From Pseudoalteromonas sp. XI10 (GTDB taxonomy: Bacteria; Pseudomonadota; Gammaproteobacteria; Enterobacterales; Alteromonadaceae): DNA of 64,000 nucleotides. Both the position numbers and the translations under genes were made by a program. Below, piece by piece: positions 53,944 through 63,591 of this stretch. Within the stretch, counting starts at the first letter, position 1; every line of letters begins with the position of its first letter. The stretch lies in the NCBI RefSeq assembly GCF_001469895.1, contig NZ_LOPY01000008.1, forward strand, positions 27,321 to 91,320, in the 5' to 3' direction. The notes beneath the pieces are model-generated. The model saw only the letters and a program-made list of their open reading frames with translations, made no database searches and was not told the origin of the DNA.

Positions 53944-54576
53944 ATGAATAAAGAAAAGCGCTATGAGATCTTATCTCGTTTACGTGAGCAAAACCCGCAC
54001 CCAGAAACAGAGCTTGAATATACAAGCCCGTTTGAATTATTAGTTGCGGTTACCTTATCAGCACAAGCAACAGATGTGGGTGTTAATAAAGCAACCCGTA
54101 AGCTATTCCCTGTTGCTAACACGCCTCAAGCGATTCTTGATTTAGGCCTTGAAGGCCTTCGCGATTACATCAAGACCATTGGTTTGTTTAATTCTAAAGC
54201 CAATAATGTCTATAAAATGTGTGAGATTCTGGTCAATAAACATAACTCAGAAGTACCAGAGAATCGTGAAGCGCTCGAAGCATTACCGGGTGTTGGCAGA
54301 AAGACCGCGAATGTTGTTTTAAACTGTGCCTTTGGCTGGCCAACAATTGCCGTAGACACGCATATTTTCCGCGTATCTAACCGCACTAAGTTTGCTATGG
54401 GTAAAGATGTAGTTGCTGTAGAACAAAAATTAGAAAAAGTGGTACCTAAAGAGTTTAAGGTCGATGTACACCACTGGTTAATTCTGCATGGTCGCTATGT
54501 GTGTACTGCTCGTAAACCTAAATGCGGCAGTTGTATTATCGAAGATTTGTGTGAGTTTAAGGAAAAGACTGAGTAG
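53944..54576 (+). CDS. nth: Endonuclease III (DNA glycosylase/AP lyase)
   Basis: 210 residues from MNKEKRYEILSRLRE, matching the E. coli start MNKAKR; the frame extends five codons further. HhH motif LEALPGVGRKTANVVLN with the catalytic Lys (about 120), catalytic Asp in IAVDTHIFRVSNR (about 138), and the [4Fe-4S] cluster C-x6-C-x2-C-x5-C in CTARKPKCGSCIIEDLC. It removes oxidised pyrimidines. Linkage to rsx is the usual gammaproteobacterial order. Start-site geometry is unusual (see the regulatory entry). Confidence 0.97.
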   Translation: MNKEKRYEILSRLREQNPHPETELEYTSPFELLVAVTLSAQATDVGVNKATRKLFPVANTPQAILDLGLEGLRDYIKTIGLFNSKANNVYKMCEILVNKHNSEVPENREALEALPGVGRKTANVVLNCAFGWPTIAVDTHIFRVSNRTKFAMGKDVVAVEQKLEKVVPKEFKVDVHHWLILHGRYVCTARKPKCGSCIIEDLCEFKEKTE

Positions 54577-54637
54577 TTAAAATCTAAAGGTGATGCTCTT
54601 CACCTTCCCCCATCACACCATAATCTCATTTTCTAAA

Positions 54638-54662
54638 TGTGCCAAACACAGAGTTTGGCACA
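54638..54662 (-). terminator. Probable terminator after the S10 peptidase
   Basis: TGTGCCAAAC / GTTTGGCACA with a 5-base loop, 13 bases behind the peptidase stop on the minus strand. Only a short ATTTAG tract follows, so it is a moderate terminator. A smaller AAGGTGA/TCACCTT hairpin (54587-54606) lies on the nth side. Confidence 0.65.
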
Positions 54663-54675
54663 CATAGCCTAGCCA

Positions 54676-56214
54676 TTATCGCTGGTTTTGGCTCACCTGC
54701 TTTTTAATAAATTCTCGCGTATCTCTTAACAGCGCTACTCTTGCTGGTTCGTGAACATACATCATGTGACCGCCGTGATAATAGTGATAGTCAATTTTAT
54801 CAGCGTATATACCGTGTCTATTTAAGGTGTATTCAGCATCAAAAAATGGCGTGACAATATCGTAATAACCAGAGGCGACCATCACTTTCATTTGCGGATT
54901 GCTGCGAAGCACATAAGATAAATCTGGCGCTGTATTGACGTATCTTGGCTCCCAGCCTTGTCCATCAGGAGCAGTGCGCCAGCGCCAGTTATCTGATAAA
55001 TCAGGATCGCCAGGGTTTAAGTATTTTCTTTTCCACTGTACGTTTAAATCTGTGCGCATGTATTTCATTAGTGCTGCTTTATATGCCGGCCCTATCACTT
55101 TTGACGCGTCTTGCTTAGGAGCTGCTGTTAAATCGTCTCGTTCATCAAGCTTATAGCGTCCATCAAGAAAGCCTACTGCGACGCCCTCATCACGCAATAA
55201 CTCCTTAGCGAATCTAAAGGCGTTAATGCGTAAATCAACCTGCTCAATATATTGTTTGCTTAGCCCTGTATAACGGTGCAGGCCGTCAACAACTTGTTTT
55301 CTGTCAGCTTTACTAAGGGTATTACCCTTAAATAATGCTGGTAGTAATTCATCAACTGCAAATTGTCGGCTCGCATCTATAAATGCTTCAAAATCTCCAG
55401 ATGTGTCTACTTTTTTATGATACCAAGCGGTTGCAGCAAGTGTGGGTATGTAAGTGATGTAAGAAATGATGTTGTCATCAACATAAGGGCTTGAACCTTG
55501 ATAGTCTAAAGCTTGTGACACAAAAATAATGCCATTTACATTAATCAGGTGTTTATCCATAAGCACTTTAGAAACCGCTGCTGCTCGAGTTGTCCCATAG
55601 CTCTCTCCCAATAAAAATATTGGCGCATTCCAGCGGTTTTCTTTTGTTAGCCACTGGGCAATAAAATCAGCGATAGAGGCTGCATCTTGATTTAAGCCCC
55701 AAAACGCCTTGCTTTCAGTGTCACCTAAGGCGCGCGAGTAACCTGTGCCAACAGGGTCCACAAACACCATATCAGTCACATCAAGTATCGTCTCAGGCGC
55801 ATCTTTTAATTCGTAAGGAGCCATTCCTGGATGTGCAGCATCGCTTGGTACAACAACTCGTTTAGGACCATAGGCGCCCATATGTAACCAATTAGACGAT
55901 GAGCCTGGGCCACCGTTCCAAATAAATGTAACGGGTCTGTTTTTGTTATCGCTTGCAGCTATGTAATCAAACGAAAAGATAGCAGCAGTTGGCTCTTCGT
56001 TTTTGTTTAATAAATAGGTTTCACCGGCTACAGCTTTGTATTTCAGCCTTTTGTCATTAAAAGTACCTTTATGCTGGGTCACAAATTTAGTGGCTTCGGG
56101 TATCAGCTTCTTACTGTTGTTTGATTCTGAAGTTTCATCTGCATTAACCGCATTTGTACAAAACGCAAACAATGTAGAGATGACTACAGTTTTGAAATTG
56201 GCAACATACGCCAT
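54676..56214 (-). CDS. Secreted S10-family serine carboxypeptidase-like protein
   Basis: 512 residues. Signal peptide 1-25 (VVISTLFAFCTNAVNA). S10 hallmarks: oxyanion-hole segment FIWNGGPGSSSNWLHMGAYGP (about 98), nucleophile Ser in LLGESYGTTRAAA (about 203), Asp in SGYYDIVTPFFDAEY (about 450) and His in YYHGGHMMYVHEP (about 483). These peptidases remove C-terminal residues from peptides at acidic pH. The product is periplasmic or extracellular. GAGGGAG eight bases before the ATG is a strong ribosome-binding site. Monocistronic. It complements the S9 peptidase by trimming the opposite peptide end (inference). Confidence 0.9.
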   Translation of the reverse strand: MAYVANFKTVVISTLFAFCTNAVNADETSESNNSKKLIPEATKFVTQHKGTFNDKRLKYKAVAGETYLLNKNEEPTAAIFSFDYIAASDNKNRPVTFIWNGGPGSSSNWLHMGAYGPKRVVVPSDAAHPGMAPYELKDAPETILDVTDMVFVDPVGTGYSRALGDTESKAFWGLNQDAASIADFIAQWLTKENRWNAPIFLLGESYGTTRAAAVSKVLMDKHLINVNGIIFVSQALDYQGSSPYVDDNIISYITYIPTLAATAWYHKKVDTSGDFEAFIDASRQFAVDELLPALFKGNTLSKADRKQVVDGLHRYTGLSKQYIEQVDLRINAFRFAKELLRDEGVAVGFLDGRYKLDERDDLTAAPKQDASKVIGPAYKAALMKYMRTDLNVQWKRKYLNPGDPDLSDNWRWRTAPDGQGWEPRYVNTAPDLSYVLRSNPQMKVMVASGYYDIVTPFFDAEYTLNRHGIYADKIDYHYYHGGHMMYVHEPARVALLRDTREFIKKQVSQNQR

Positions 56215-56600
56215 GTTTTATTCTCCCTCGGAGGCTTAGCTTTATCGGGCTTGATAATAGAGCGTTGCTATTTATGTCTTGAATGCTTTGTCAGCCTATT
56301 TTTCAAGTTTTATGTTATTCACCTATTACCTTTACAGTAAGAAGATGTAATTTCAACTGTCTGCGACAAAGGTGCTGTAGTACTCTATCCTATTGCAAAA
56401 TTGCAAGGGCCTGATTATATCTCCAAATCATGAGCTTAATTGTTAATTTAACAGCATAGTGTTTACGGTTTATCTCAATCTTACTGTGCAAGTAATCGAA
56501 ATAACTTATAATTTTCTTTTAATAATTTTAATACGCAGCCCATACCATGCTGTGCTATTAAAGTTGTGTGAATTTAAAGACAAAAAAGAGGATGCTTAAA
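56215..56600. other. Divergent intergenic region, S10 peptidase / gloA
   Basis: About 385 AT-rich bases carrying the two promoters. I see a TTGCAAAATTGCAA repeat near 56393 but no gene, RNA gene or convincing operator. Confidence 0.5.
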
Positions 56601-56999
56601 ATGCGCTTATTACACACAATGCTTCGCGTTGCTGATTTAGATAAATCAATTGAATTTTATACGCAGGTATTAGGTATGAAAGAGCTGCGCCGTGCAGACA
56701 ACGAAGAGTACCGCTACACCCTTGCTTTTGTCGGTTATGGTGACGAAAAAGATTCGACTGTGCTTGAGCTTACTTATAACTGGGATACTGATAGCTATGA
56801 TTTGGGTAATGCATACGGCCATATTGCTATCGAGTTTGATGATATTTATAAAGCCTGCGAAGACATTAAAGCTGCTGGCGGTAATGTGAGCCGCGAGCCG
56901 GGTCCTGTCAAAGGCGGCACAACTGAAATTGCATTTGTTAAAGACCCAGATGGTTATGCGATTGAGTTAATTCAGAAAAAAGATAACAACACTTTTTGA
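56601..56999 (+). CDS. gloA: Glyoxalase I (lactoylglutathione lyase)
   Basis: 132 residues from [16 protein letters not shown], the same first residues as E. coli GloA. The ATG at 56592 is too close to AGAGG, which suits 56601. Metal ligands are visible: His5, Glu in TVLELTYNW (about 56), His in AYGHIAIEF (about 74) and Glu in GYAIELIQ (about 122). It converts the methylglyoxal-glutathione hemithioacetal to lactoylglutathione. A GGCTATTTCAGC / GCTGAGATAGCC hairpin (57008-57035) directly behind it overlaps the end of the convergent kinase gene. Confidence 0.96.
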   Translation: MRLLHTMLRVADLDKSIEFYTQVLGMKELRRADNEEYRYTLAFVGYGDEKDSTVLELTYNWDTDSYDLGNAYGHIAIEFDDIYKACEDIKAAGGNVSREPGPVKGGTTEIAFVKDPDGYAIELIQKKDNNTF

Positions 57000-57009
57000 T
57001 TCATACCGG

Positions 57010-59247
57010 CTATTTCAGCGATTGCTGAGATAGCCACTTTGCGAGTGCTTTTTCAAGTTCAGCAAAATTAATTGGCTTTGCGATATGGTCACTGATACCA
57101 ATTTTTGCACTTTTTTCGATGTCATCTTTCATTGCATTAGCACTGATGGCAATAATCGGCGTACCAAAATCTGGCCTTGCAAGTAAGTTTTCGCTGGCAG
57201 TTAATCCATCCATCACCGGCATTTGGATATCCATTAAAATCAATGCGTAATCTTGTGTTAGGGTTTTCTCACAGGCAATTTGTCCATTTTCTGCCAATTC
57301 ATAATTTAGACCTAATTGAGTTAAATACTTAGTGATAACAATTTGGTTAATCGGGTTGTCTTCAGCAATTAATATTGGCTTGTCGATGGCTTTAAAATCG
57401 AACTGAATGTTTTCATCAAGTTGGTGTACTTTTGCGCTAGCGTCCTGTGGGTTTAGTGATTTAAAATTAACATTAATAGTAAACTCAGTGCCTTTTCCAA
57501 GCTCACTGTCGATAGCAATAGTACCTCCCATCAAATCAATCATCCCCTTACTAATGGCAAGTCCAAGACCGGTCCCTCCATATTTACGAGTGGTGTTACT
57601 TTGCGCTTGTACAAAGGGATTAAACAGAGATGTTACTTTATCTTCAGCGATACCTATGCCCGTATCTTTTACCGATAACACGACGGCTGTCTGGTGTTCA
57701 TCTCGGCTTTGCAGAGTAAGCGAAAGAACGATCTCTCCTTGATTGGTGAACTTAACGGCGTTAGAGAGCAAGTTAATCAGCACTTGTTTAACGCGTATTT
57801 CATCACATTTTACATTCAGCGATTGTAATGAGGAGACATCAAGCCGGCAGCCAACCCCTTTGGCATCACAGCTCGGTTTAAATAGTAAGATAAGGTCATG
57901 GCAAAGCGCGACTAAATCACATTGTCGTGACTCGAGCTCTATTTTATTGGCCTCTATTTTTGAAAAATCGAGAATATCGTTAATCACGGTCAATAACACA
58001 TCACTACAGTTATTTATTTGCCTTACAAACTCTGCTTGCTCTTGTGTTAGCGTGCTTTTATTAAGTAGCTGTAAAAAGCCCACAATACCATTCATCGGTG
58101 TTCGTATTTCATGGCTCATATTGGCTAAGAACTGGCTTTTAACTTGCTCAGAGCGCTCAGCGCGAAGTTTTTCTAATTGCAATGAAGTAATTTGTATATC
58201 AATGGTATCGGCCATGCTGCTGAGCGAATCAGCAATATCTTTAAACTCTTGATAATGAAAATCGTCTGTATCTTGTTTGTAATTACCTAACGCGTATTCA
58301 CGACTAAGAGCAGTAATGCGATTTAGCGGGTTATGGAGCCGTGCAGTCAGCCAGCGCACTAATATAAATGAAAAAATAGAAAGTCCTACAATTAGCAACC
58401 CTGCTAATATGGCCGTTTGCTTTACAGCGCCGGTGTATGTGGTTTTTGCTTCATTAATTTGGAACTGTAAACGGGTTGGCTTACCTTGAAAATAAACAGT
58501 ACTGATTGAGGCTTGCTCCATTAATTTGCCGTGATCGCCAGCATCGCCCACGCTATATAAAATGTTATCTTGTGCAGTAATTTGTACCTGCTTACCCGCT
58601 TGATAAACCGGTTGTTCATTATGAATTGCAAGCCACTTTAACGCCTCTGATAAAGGCACAAAAGACACTAACACGCCCGTTTTGATTATTGGCTCACTAA
58701 GAGAATCTTGCTCATGTAACAACTTAGATGTAATTGCCAGTAAGGCATTTTGTTTTGCCTCTGCAGGCGCAAATAATTCACTAACTTGGGGGTTATCGAT
58801 AATTTGAACTGTGTTTTGCTGTGTTGATGCCTTGGCGCTGTCGAGAATACTTTTTGTGAGTTTATAGTTCAAATTTAAAGAGGTAATAGGGTATCCCTCA
58901 ACTATAAACCCTTGATTATCAATTACAATCGATGCTTTTATCTGTGGATTCTGGGCAACAAACTCTTGTAGCTGCACAAGCGCGAACTGTGAGTACACCA
59001 CTTTATTTGGCAACTCTGTAATCGCTTTAGTGCTACTCAGCAATTGGCTGTTTTTCTCAAGCTTAAATAATAGTTGTTCAAGACTGGCCGCATTATTTCT
59101 AGCTTGCCATTGCAAACTCGTATTTGCTTGGTCAATTGAGCTTAAATAGAATCGCCCTATCATCAAACCTGCAAGTATCAGCAGGGGAATAATGACCAGT
59201 AGTAATACACTGATAAATAAGGCGCGACTAAAGCGTGGACTACTCAT
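57010..59247 (-). CDS. Hybrid sensor histidine kinase coupled to a periplasmic binding protein
   Basis: 745 residues. Membrane helix 1 (about 8-29), periplasmic sensor domain (about 35-280, Cache-like), helix 2 (about 283-303), HAMP (about 303-355), coiled linker, HisKA with His in NMSHEIRTPMNG (about 378), HATPase with NLLSNAVKF, DTGIGIAEDK and GGTGLGLAIS, receiver with AEDNPINQ and Asp in ILMDIQMPVMDG (about 670). There is no Hpt domain and no response-regulator gene nearby. The first codon overlaps the stop of the solute-binding gene (ATGA), so kinase and binding protein are made together. The signal is probably the ligand of that protein. Confidence 0.9.
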   Translation of the reverse strand: MSSPRFSRALFISVLLLVIIPLLILAGLMIGRFYLSSIDQANTSLQWQARNNAASLEQLLFKLEKNSQLLSSTKAITELPNKVVYSQFALVQLQEFVAQNPQIKASIVIDNQGFIVEGYPITSLNLNYKLTKSILDSAKASTQQNTVQIIDNPQVSELFAPAEAKQNALLAITSKLLHEQDSLSEPIIKTGVLVSFVPLSEALKWLAIHNEQPVYQAGKQVQITAQDNILYSVGDAGDHGKLMEQASISTVYFQGKPTRLQFQINEAKTTYTGAVKQTAILAGLLIVGLSIFSFILVRWLTARLHNPLNRITALSREYALGNYKQDTDDFHYQEFKDIADSLSSMADTIDIQITSLQLEKLRAERSEQVKSQFLANMSHEIRTPMNGIVGFLQLLNKSTLTQEQAEFVRQINNCSDVLLTVINDILDFSKIEANKIELESRQCDLVALCHDLILLFKPSCDAKGVGCRLDVSSLQSLNVKCDEIRVKQVLINLLSNAVKFTNQGEIVLSLTLQSRDEHQTAVVLSVKDTGIGIAEDKVTSLFNPFVQAQSNTTRKYGGTGLGLAISKGMIDLMGGTIAIDSELGKGTEFTINVNFKSLNPQDASAKVHQLDENIQFDFKAIDKPILIAEDNPINQIVITKYLTQLGLNYELAENGQIACEKTLTQDYALILMDIQMPVMDGLTASENLLARPDFGTPIIAISANAMKDDIEKSAKIGISDHIAKPINFAELEKALAKWLSQQSLK

Positions 59248-60407
59248 TCATCCCCTTCATTGGCAATCGAACGCTCTGCCAACCCTTGCATAAAAAGCCC
59301 CGCTTGTTCAGCGGTTAAGGCACCGCTACCATAGCGAATAAAGCCTTTATTTAATACCTCCCACACGATGATCATAGATGCGGTAGAAGGCATAGGTTTT
59401 GTGAATTGTATGGCATCAATTAAGGTTGATAACTCAGTGCCTTGTTGTGCTTTAAGGTTATTTAAAACCTCAGTGTTAACTGGGATATCTTGAAGCTTTT
59501 GCCAAACCAGTGTTTGGAATTTTTCTGCTTGAACCAATTTAGCAAATTTGATCAAGCTTTCTTTATTAACGCCATTTAAAGCATGGTTTGGAAATGCCAG
59601 CACAAAGGTTGAGTAGTAAGGCTGCATATACTCACCATTGAGTTTCGGTAATTGTTGTATTCCTAAATTATTACCCAATGCCTCTTCATACGTTTTTAAT
59701 GCCCATGCACCATCAATGGTGAAAGCGGCTTGCTGCGCTTTAAATGCATTATTTGAGCAAGTGTAATCGCACTGCCTATCAACCAGGTTTTGTTTATTTA
59801 AACCCCAAACAAATTTGAGAGCCGATTGCATTGCTGGTGTATTTAGCTGAACTTGATTATCTACAATTAGGTCGCCATTAAAAGCCGATAAGAACGGGAT
59901 AAACCAATACATTTCCATAAAACTCCATGTAACGAGTTTCACTTTTTCAGGCAATGATGGTTGAATTTGGTATATATCCTGCCAATTTTCTATTGGCTCT
60001 TTAACAAACTGCTTATTATAAAAAAGTAACAAGTGATTCCCTTGAATGATGGGTATACCTAAAAGCTTATTGTTTAACTTTGCAGTTTCTAAGGTTCGCT
60101 TGTCTGTGGTATCAGCTATGAGTGAGTCTGGAATGGTGCTGTAGTTGGCATATTTATCAAGCCCTAAGTGATCAGCGGGAACAATAATTACGTCTGTTGA
60201 GGTGCTGGTACTAGTATTTTGTACCAACCTTACCTTTAGCGCCTTTTGGTCAACCAATACAGAGTTAACTGTTAAACCGCTTTGCTCTGCAAACTCACTA
60301 AGCAATTGGTTAAAATGTTCATGCTTCATGGTATGGGCTAGGTTTATCGTTGCTGCATAGCCATCAAACGTAACTAATAGCACCGCCAGCCAAAATACTC
60401 GCCACAC
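59244..60407 (-). CDS. Periplasmic solute-binding protein (MalE-like family 1)
   Basis: 387 residues. Signal peptide 1-18 (FWLAVLLVTFDGYA). The body has the family-1 pattern with FTIDGAWALKTYEEALGNN followed by LPKLNGEYMQPYYSTFVLAFP, close to the MalE segment with INGPWAWSN and a following LP-x-F/L-G. Two Cys (CDYTCSN) may form a disulfide. It has no cognate membrane permease or ATPase in the neighbourhood and is fused by overlap to the hybrid kinase, so it is likely a sensing rather than a transport protein. The ligand is perhaps an oligosaccharide; not provable here. Confidence 0.82.
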   Translation of the reverse strand: MWRVFWLAVLLVTFDGYAATINLAHTMKHEHFNQLLSEFAEQSGLTVNSVLVDQKALKVRLVQNTSTSTSTDVIIVPADHLGLDKYANYSTIPDSLIADTTDKRTLETAKLNNKLLGIPIIQGNHLLLFYNKQFVKEPIENWQDIYQIQPSLPEKVKLVTWSFMEMYWFIPFLSAFNGDLIVDNQVQLNTPAMQSALKFVWGLNKQNLVDRQCDYTCSNNAFKAQQAAFTIDGAWALKTYEEALGNNLGIQQLPKLNGEYMQPYYSTFVLAFPNHALNGVNKESLIKFAKLVQAEKFQTLVWQKLQDIPVNTEVLNNLKAQQGTELSTLIDAIQFTKPMPSTASMIIVWEVLNKGFIRYGSGALTAEQAGLFMQGLAERSIANEGDE

Positions 60408-60475
60408 GCTAATGTCTACTCAAAATGAATTAAAATTACTTTTTAGTTAAGCACATATGCCTTATATTGCCCAGC

Positions 60476-61630
60476 CTAATCAAGGGTTTTCTTAAATCTA
60501 AATGCAGCCACAGCCAAGCCCAAAATAGTAAATGCTAAAAGCCAAAGTAAGTCACTGCTCATACTTATTAAATTGACATCTTTTAGCACAATTCCGCGTA
60601 TTAATCTTAGGTAATGCGTTGCGGGTAAACACTCAGCAAGCCATTGCGCTGCTTTTGGCATACCTTCATAGGGAAATACAAAACCTGACAATAAAATAGA
60701 AGGTAATAGAATGAAAATTGTCATTTGCATTGCTTGAAGCTGGTTTTTAGCGATTGTTGAAAGTACTAAGCCAAGCACTAAACTGGCACATATAAAAGCA
60801 AAGGTTGCGACAACCAACGCGACTAAACCGCCACCAAAAGGAATGTGAAACAAGAGCTTACCCATGCCTAATATAATAAATAACTGAATAAAACCAATAA
60901 AGATATAAGGCACCACTTTACCAATCATTAATTCCAGTGAGCTTAACGGTAAGGTAATTAAGAGCTCCATATTTCCTCGCTCTTGCTCTTTAACAATGGC
61001 AGCAGAGGTAAACATAATCATCGTCATGGTTAAAATAACAGCAGCTAAACCTGGCACAATATTCACCGCAGAGCGTTGTTCTGGGTTATAAAATAAGGTC
61101 GTTTCAAAGGTTGGGTAAGTTCTATTCGCAGGCTTATCGAGAAGCTCTGCAAGCGGCATATTGCGAAGCGATTTTACACTCGACGCTACCATTGTATCTG
61201 AGCCATCAACTAACCAATGCGCAATTGGCCTGACTAACGACTCATTACTGCCATCAGGTAACCCAAAACCCACTGTTGGGTGTTGAGCAAGTCGGTTTGC
61301 CACATCGTGGGGTATAAACAGCACTGCACGCACTTTCGCACTGGCGATTGCTGTTTGTGCCTGCTCTATACTGTCGTAATAATCAGTCACTTTAACCACA
61401 TTTGTCGCCGATACTGTTTGTACTAAAATGCGACTGAGCGCAGTTTGACTATGATCGACCACTGCAACAGGGATATCTTTGACGTTAGTGTTAATAGCAT
61501 AACCAAATAGAATCAGTTGGATAAGGGGGATCATCACCACCATCGCAAATGTCATTCTATCGCGGCGTAATTGTAATAATTCTTTGCTTACAATTGCTTT
61601 TATTCGGCTTAATGAAGTCATAATACTCAT
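60476..61630 (-). CDS. ABC-2 type exporter permease (YhhJ/YbhR-like)
   Basis: 384 residues. N-terminal ELLQLRRDRMTFAMVVMIPLIQLILFGYAINTNVKDIPVAVVDHS is the ABC-2 membrane family start. A large extracytoplasmic domain follows, then five helices with VNIVPGLAAVILTMTMIMFTS and EQERGNMELLITLPLSSLELMIGK. It partners with the ATPase and the HlyD protein upstream (ATGA overlap with the ATPase). Only one permease gene is present, so it probably homodimerises. The exported compound is unknown. Confidence 0.88.
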   Translation of the reverse strand: MSIMTSLSRIKAIVSKELLQLRRDRMTFAMVVMIPLIQLILFGYAINTNVKDIPVAVVDHSQTALSRILVQTVSATNVVKVTDYYDSIEQAQTAIASAKVRAVLFIPHDVANRLAQHPTVGFGLPDGSNESLVRPIAHWLVDGSDTMVASSVKSLRNMPLAELLDKPANRTYPTFETTLFYNPEQRSAVNIVPGLAAVILTMTMIMFTSAAIVKEQERGNMELLITLPLSSLELMIGKVVPYIFIGFIQLFIILGMGKLLFHIPFGGGLVALVVATFAFICASLVLGLVLSTIAKNQLQAMQMTIFILLPSILLSGFVFPYEGMPKAAQWLAECLPATHYLRLIRGIVLKDVNLISMSSDLLWLLAFTILGLAVAAFRFKKTLD

Positions 61631-62553
61631 TGTCTGCCCTGCCCTGTGCAGGTGACAAACACGTCTTCAAGGCTTGGGCGCACACTATTTACTTGCCACG
61701 TATCCTGACAAAATGATTGCTGCTTTATGAACTCAACGGGGTCTTGAAGATCTTTTTTTACTAATACTCGCAGCTGTGCACCTAATTGAGTGGCTGAGAT
61801 AACATGGTCGATTGTTGCGAGCTGTGTTTTTAATTCTCTGGTTTGCGCCCCTGCGATTTCTACAACATGAGCGTGCATGTCTGTCATTAATTGCTTTGGA
61901 GAGCCATCCGCGCGTTTAATACCTGATTCTAAAATGGCTAAACGATGACAACGCTCAGCTTCATCCATGTAATGGGTGGTGACTAATATCGTGGTACCGG
62001 CATTACTTAAATCAAACAGTGTTTCCCAAAAATCACGGCGATTTTGTGGATCGACTGCCGATGTTGGTTCATCAAGAAATAAAATTTTCGGTTTATTAAT
62101 CACTGCAGCAGCCAATGCTAAGCGCTGCCGTTGGCCCCCACTCATACTTCCGGCCATTTGATCTACTCTTTGATCAAGACCATAAGTATGGAGCAATTCG
62201 TCAATTCTTTGTTGTTTTTGTTGCTTTTTAAACGGGTAAAGCGCCGCCATGAACTTTAGGTTTTCAAGCACGGTCAGGTCACTATAAAGTGAAAACTTTT
62301 GCGTCATATAACCAAGTTGCGTTCTGAGCTTTTCAGCATCTTTTGGCAGACTCAAGCCAAGCACATTGATATCACCAGAAGTTGGCTTCAATAAACCCGT
62401 AAGCATACGGATTGCAGTCGTTTTACCACAGCCATTAGGGCCCAAAAAGCCATAAATTTGCCCTTGCTCAACGTCTAGATCAAGGTTATCAATCGCTTTT
62501 AAATCGCCAAATTGTTTTACCAAACCTTTGGCATGGATCACCGATTCAGTCAT
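61627..62553 (-). CDS. ABC exporter ATP-binding protein
   Basis: 308 residues. Walker A GPNGCGKTTAI (about 39), signature SGGQRQRLALAAA (about 140), Walker B ILFLDEPTSAVDP (about 160), H-loop VTTHYMDEAERC. The C-terminal accessory part with VEFIKQQSFCQDTWQVNSVRPSLEDVFV is typical of the DrrA/YbhF type. Stops and starts overlap by ATGA on both sides, marking one operon with the HlyD and permease genes. Confidence 0.93.
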   Translation of the reverse strand: MTESVIHAKGLVKQFGDLKAIDNLDLDVEQGQIYGFLGPNGCGKTTAIRMLTGLLKPTSGDINVLGLSLPKDAEKLRTQLGYMTQKFSLYSDLTVLENLKFMAALYPFKKQQKQQRIDELLHTYGLDQRVDQMAGSMSGGQRQRLALAAAVINKPKILFLDEPTSAVDPQNRRDFWETLFDLSNAGTTILVTTHYMDEAERCHRLAILESGIKRADGSPKQLMTDMHAHVVEIAGAQTRELKTQLATIDHVISATQLGAQLRVLVKKDLQDPVEFIKQQSFCQDTWQVNSVRPSLEDVFVTCTGQGRQ

Positions 62554-63497
62554 GGCATAATCACTTGAGCAGGTACGCCTGTCGGTAAATTATTTTCACT
62601 TACCGGTAGTGTTACCTCAGCAAGATACATTAATCTCGCACGCTCTTCCTGATTAAGGGCATAAAAAGGCGTGAACGCAGGCTCTGAGGCAATCCAGGTC
62701 AGTTCACCCTGTATTTCTTTATCTATGCCATCGACACGAACCGTAAGTGTCATGCCCTGATTGAGCTTGGCACGATATGGTTCAGGGATATATACGCGCG
62801 CATAAGGTGCGCTGTTTGCTTGAACGATAACGACTGGGCTGCCTTTGGTAACTCGCTCACCTACGTGCCAAGGTAAATTATCTACCCTGCCAGCACGCAT
62901 CGCTTTAATTGTCAGGTCTGAGAGGTATTTTTGCTGTACTTTTAGTTCTGCTTCTGCCGCCTGAACTTGCGCTTTCGCACTATTAATATCTTCAACGCGA
63001 GAACCATTTGTTAATTCATTTAAGTTCTGCTTTGCTGATTCTAAATTAGCGAAAGTCTCATCACGTGCAGCGGTTGCACTATCTAAGGTTTCTTGGCTTG
63101 CGAGTTTATCCTTAACTAAGGTTTTTGCACGGCGAAAATTAGCTTCGCTTTGCGTATATGCAGCATTAGCTGCTGCTACTTTGGCTGATGCGGCAGCAAC
63201 TTCTTCGGGGCGAGCACCATTCAAGGTTTTTTCAAGAAATGCAGTGGCTTGAGCTAGTTGAGCTTGTGCTTTAGCAACAATCGCTTGTTGTAGTTCGGCA
63301 TCGAACTTTGCAATCACCTGCCCTTTTTCGACCAACTGGCCTGCTGAAACGGGTAAATCGATCAGTATTTCGTTAGTCGTTGCAGGATGGATCACACGCT
63401 CACGCTCAAGCGTTCCTAGCGCTACTCCCTCATTTGAGTCTGAACAAGCAGTAATGACTAAAGAAATTAGTATGAGTACAACACGTTTAGCTAACAT
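62550..63497 (-). CDS. HlyD-family periplasmic adaptor lipoprotein
   Basis: 315 residues. The signal ends in a lipobox LVITAC, so lipid-anchored at Cys17 (approximately). Lipoyl-like half (PVSAGQLVEKGQVIAKFD), long coiled-coil hairpin rich in Ala/Lys/Glu (about 70-190), second lipoyl half and beta-barrel with MTLTVRVDGIDKEIQGELTWIASEPAFTP (YhiI/YbhG-like). It bridges the inner-membrane ABC exporter to an outer-membrane channel such as TolC, which is not in the window. It is the first gene of the three-gene operon. Confidence 0.9.
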   Translation of the reverse strand: MLAKRVVLILISLVITACSDSNEGVALGTLERERVIHPATTNEILIDLPVSAGQLVEKGQVIAKFDAELQQAIVAKAQAQLAQATAFLEKTLNGARPEEVAAASAKVAAANAAYTQSEANFRRAKTLVKDKLASQETLDSATAARDETFANLESAKQNLNELTNGSRVEDINSAKAQVQAAEAELKVQQKYLSDLTIKAMRAGRVDNLPWHVGERVTKGSPVVIVQANSAPYARVYIPEPYRAKLNQGMTLTVRVDGIDKEIQGELTWIASEPAFTPFYALNQEERARLMYLAEVTLPVSENNLPTGVPAQVIMP

Positions 63498-63591
63498 TTT
63501 AATTTCCTTATGGTTAGCTGATGAGTTGCTAGATACTATAAAGTATTAAAATGATCTGTAAAAGTGATCTATAGGAATTAAAGTTTTAGAA

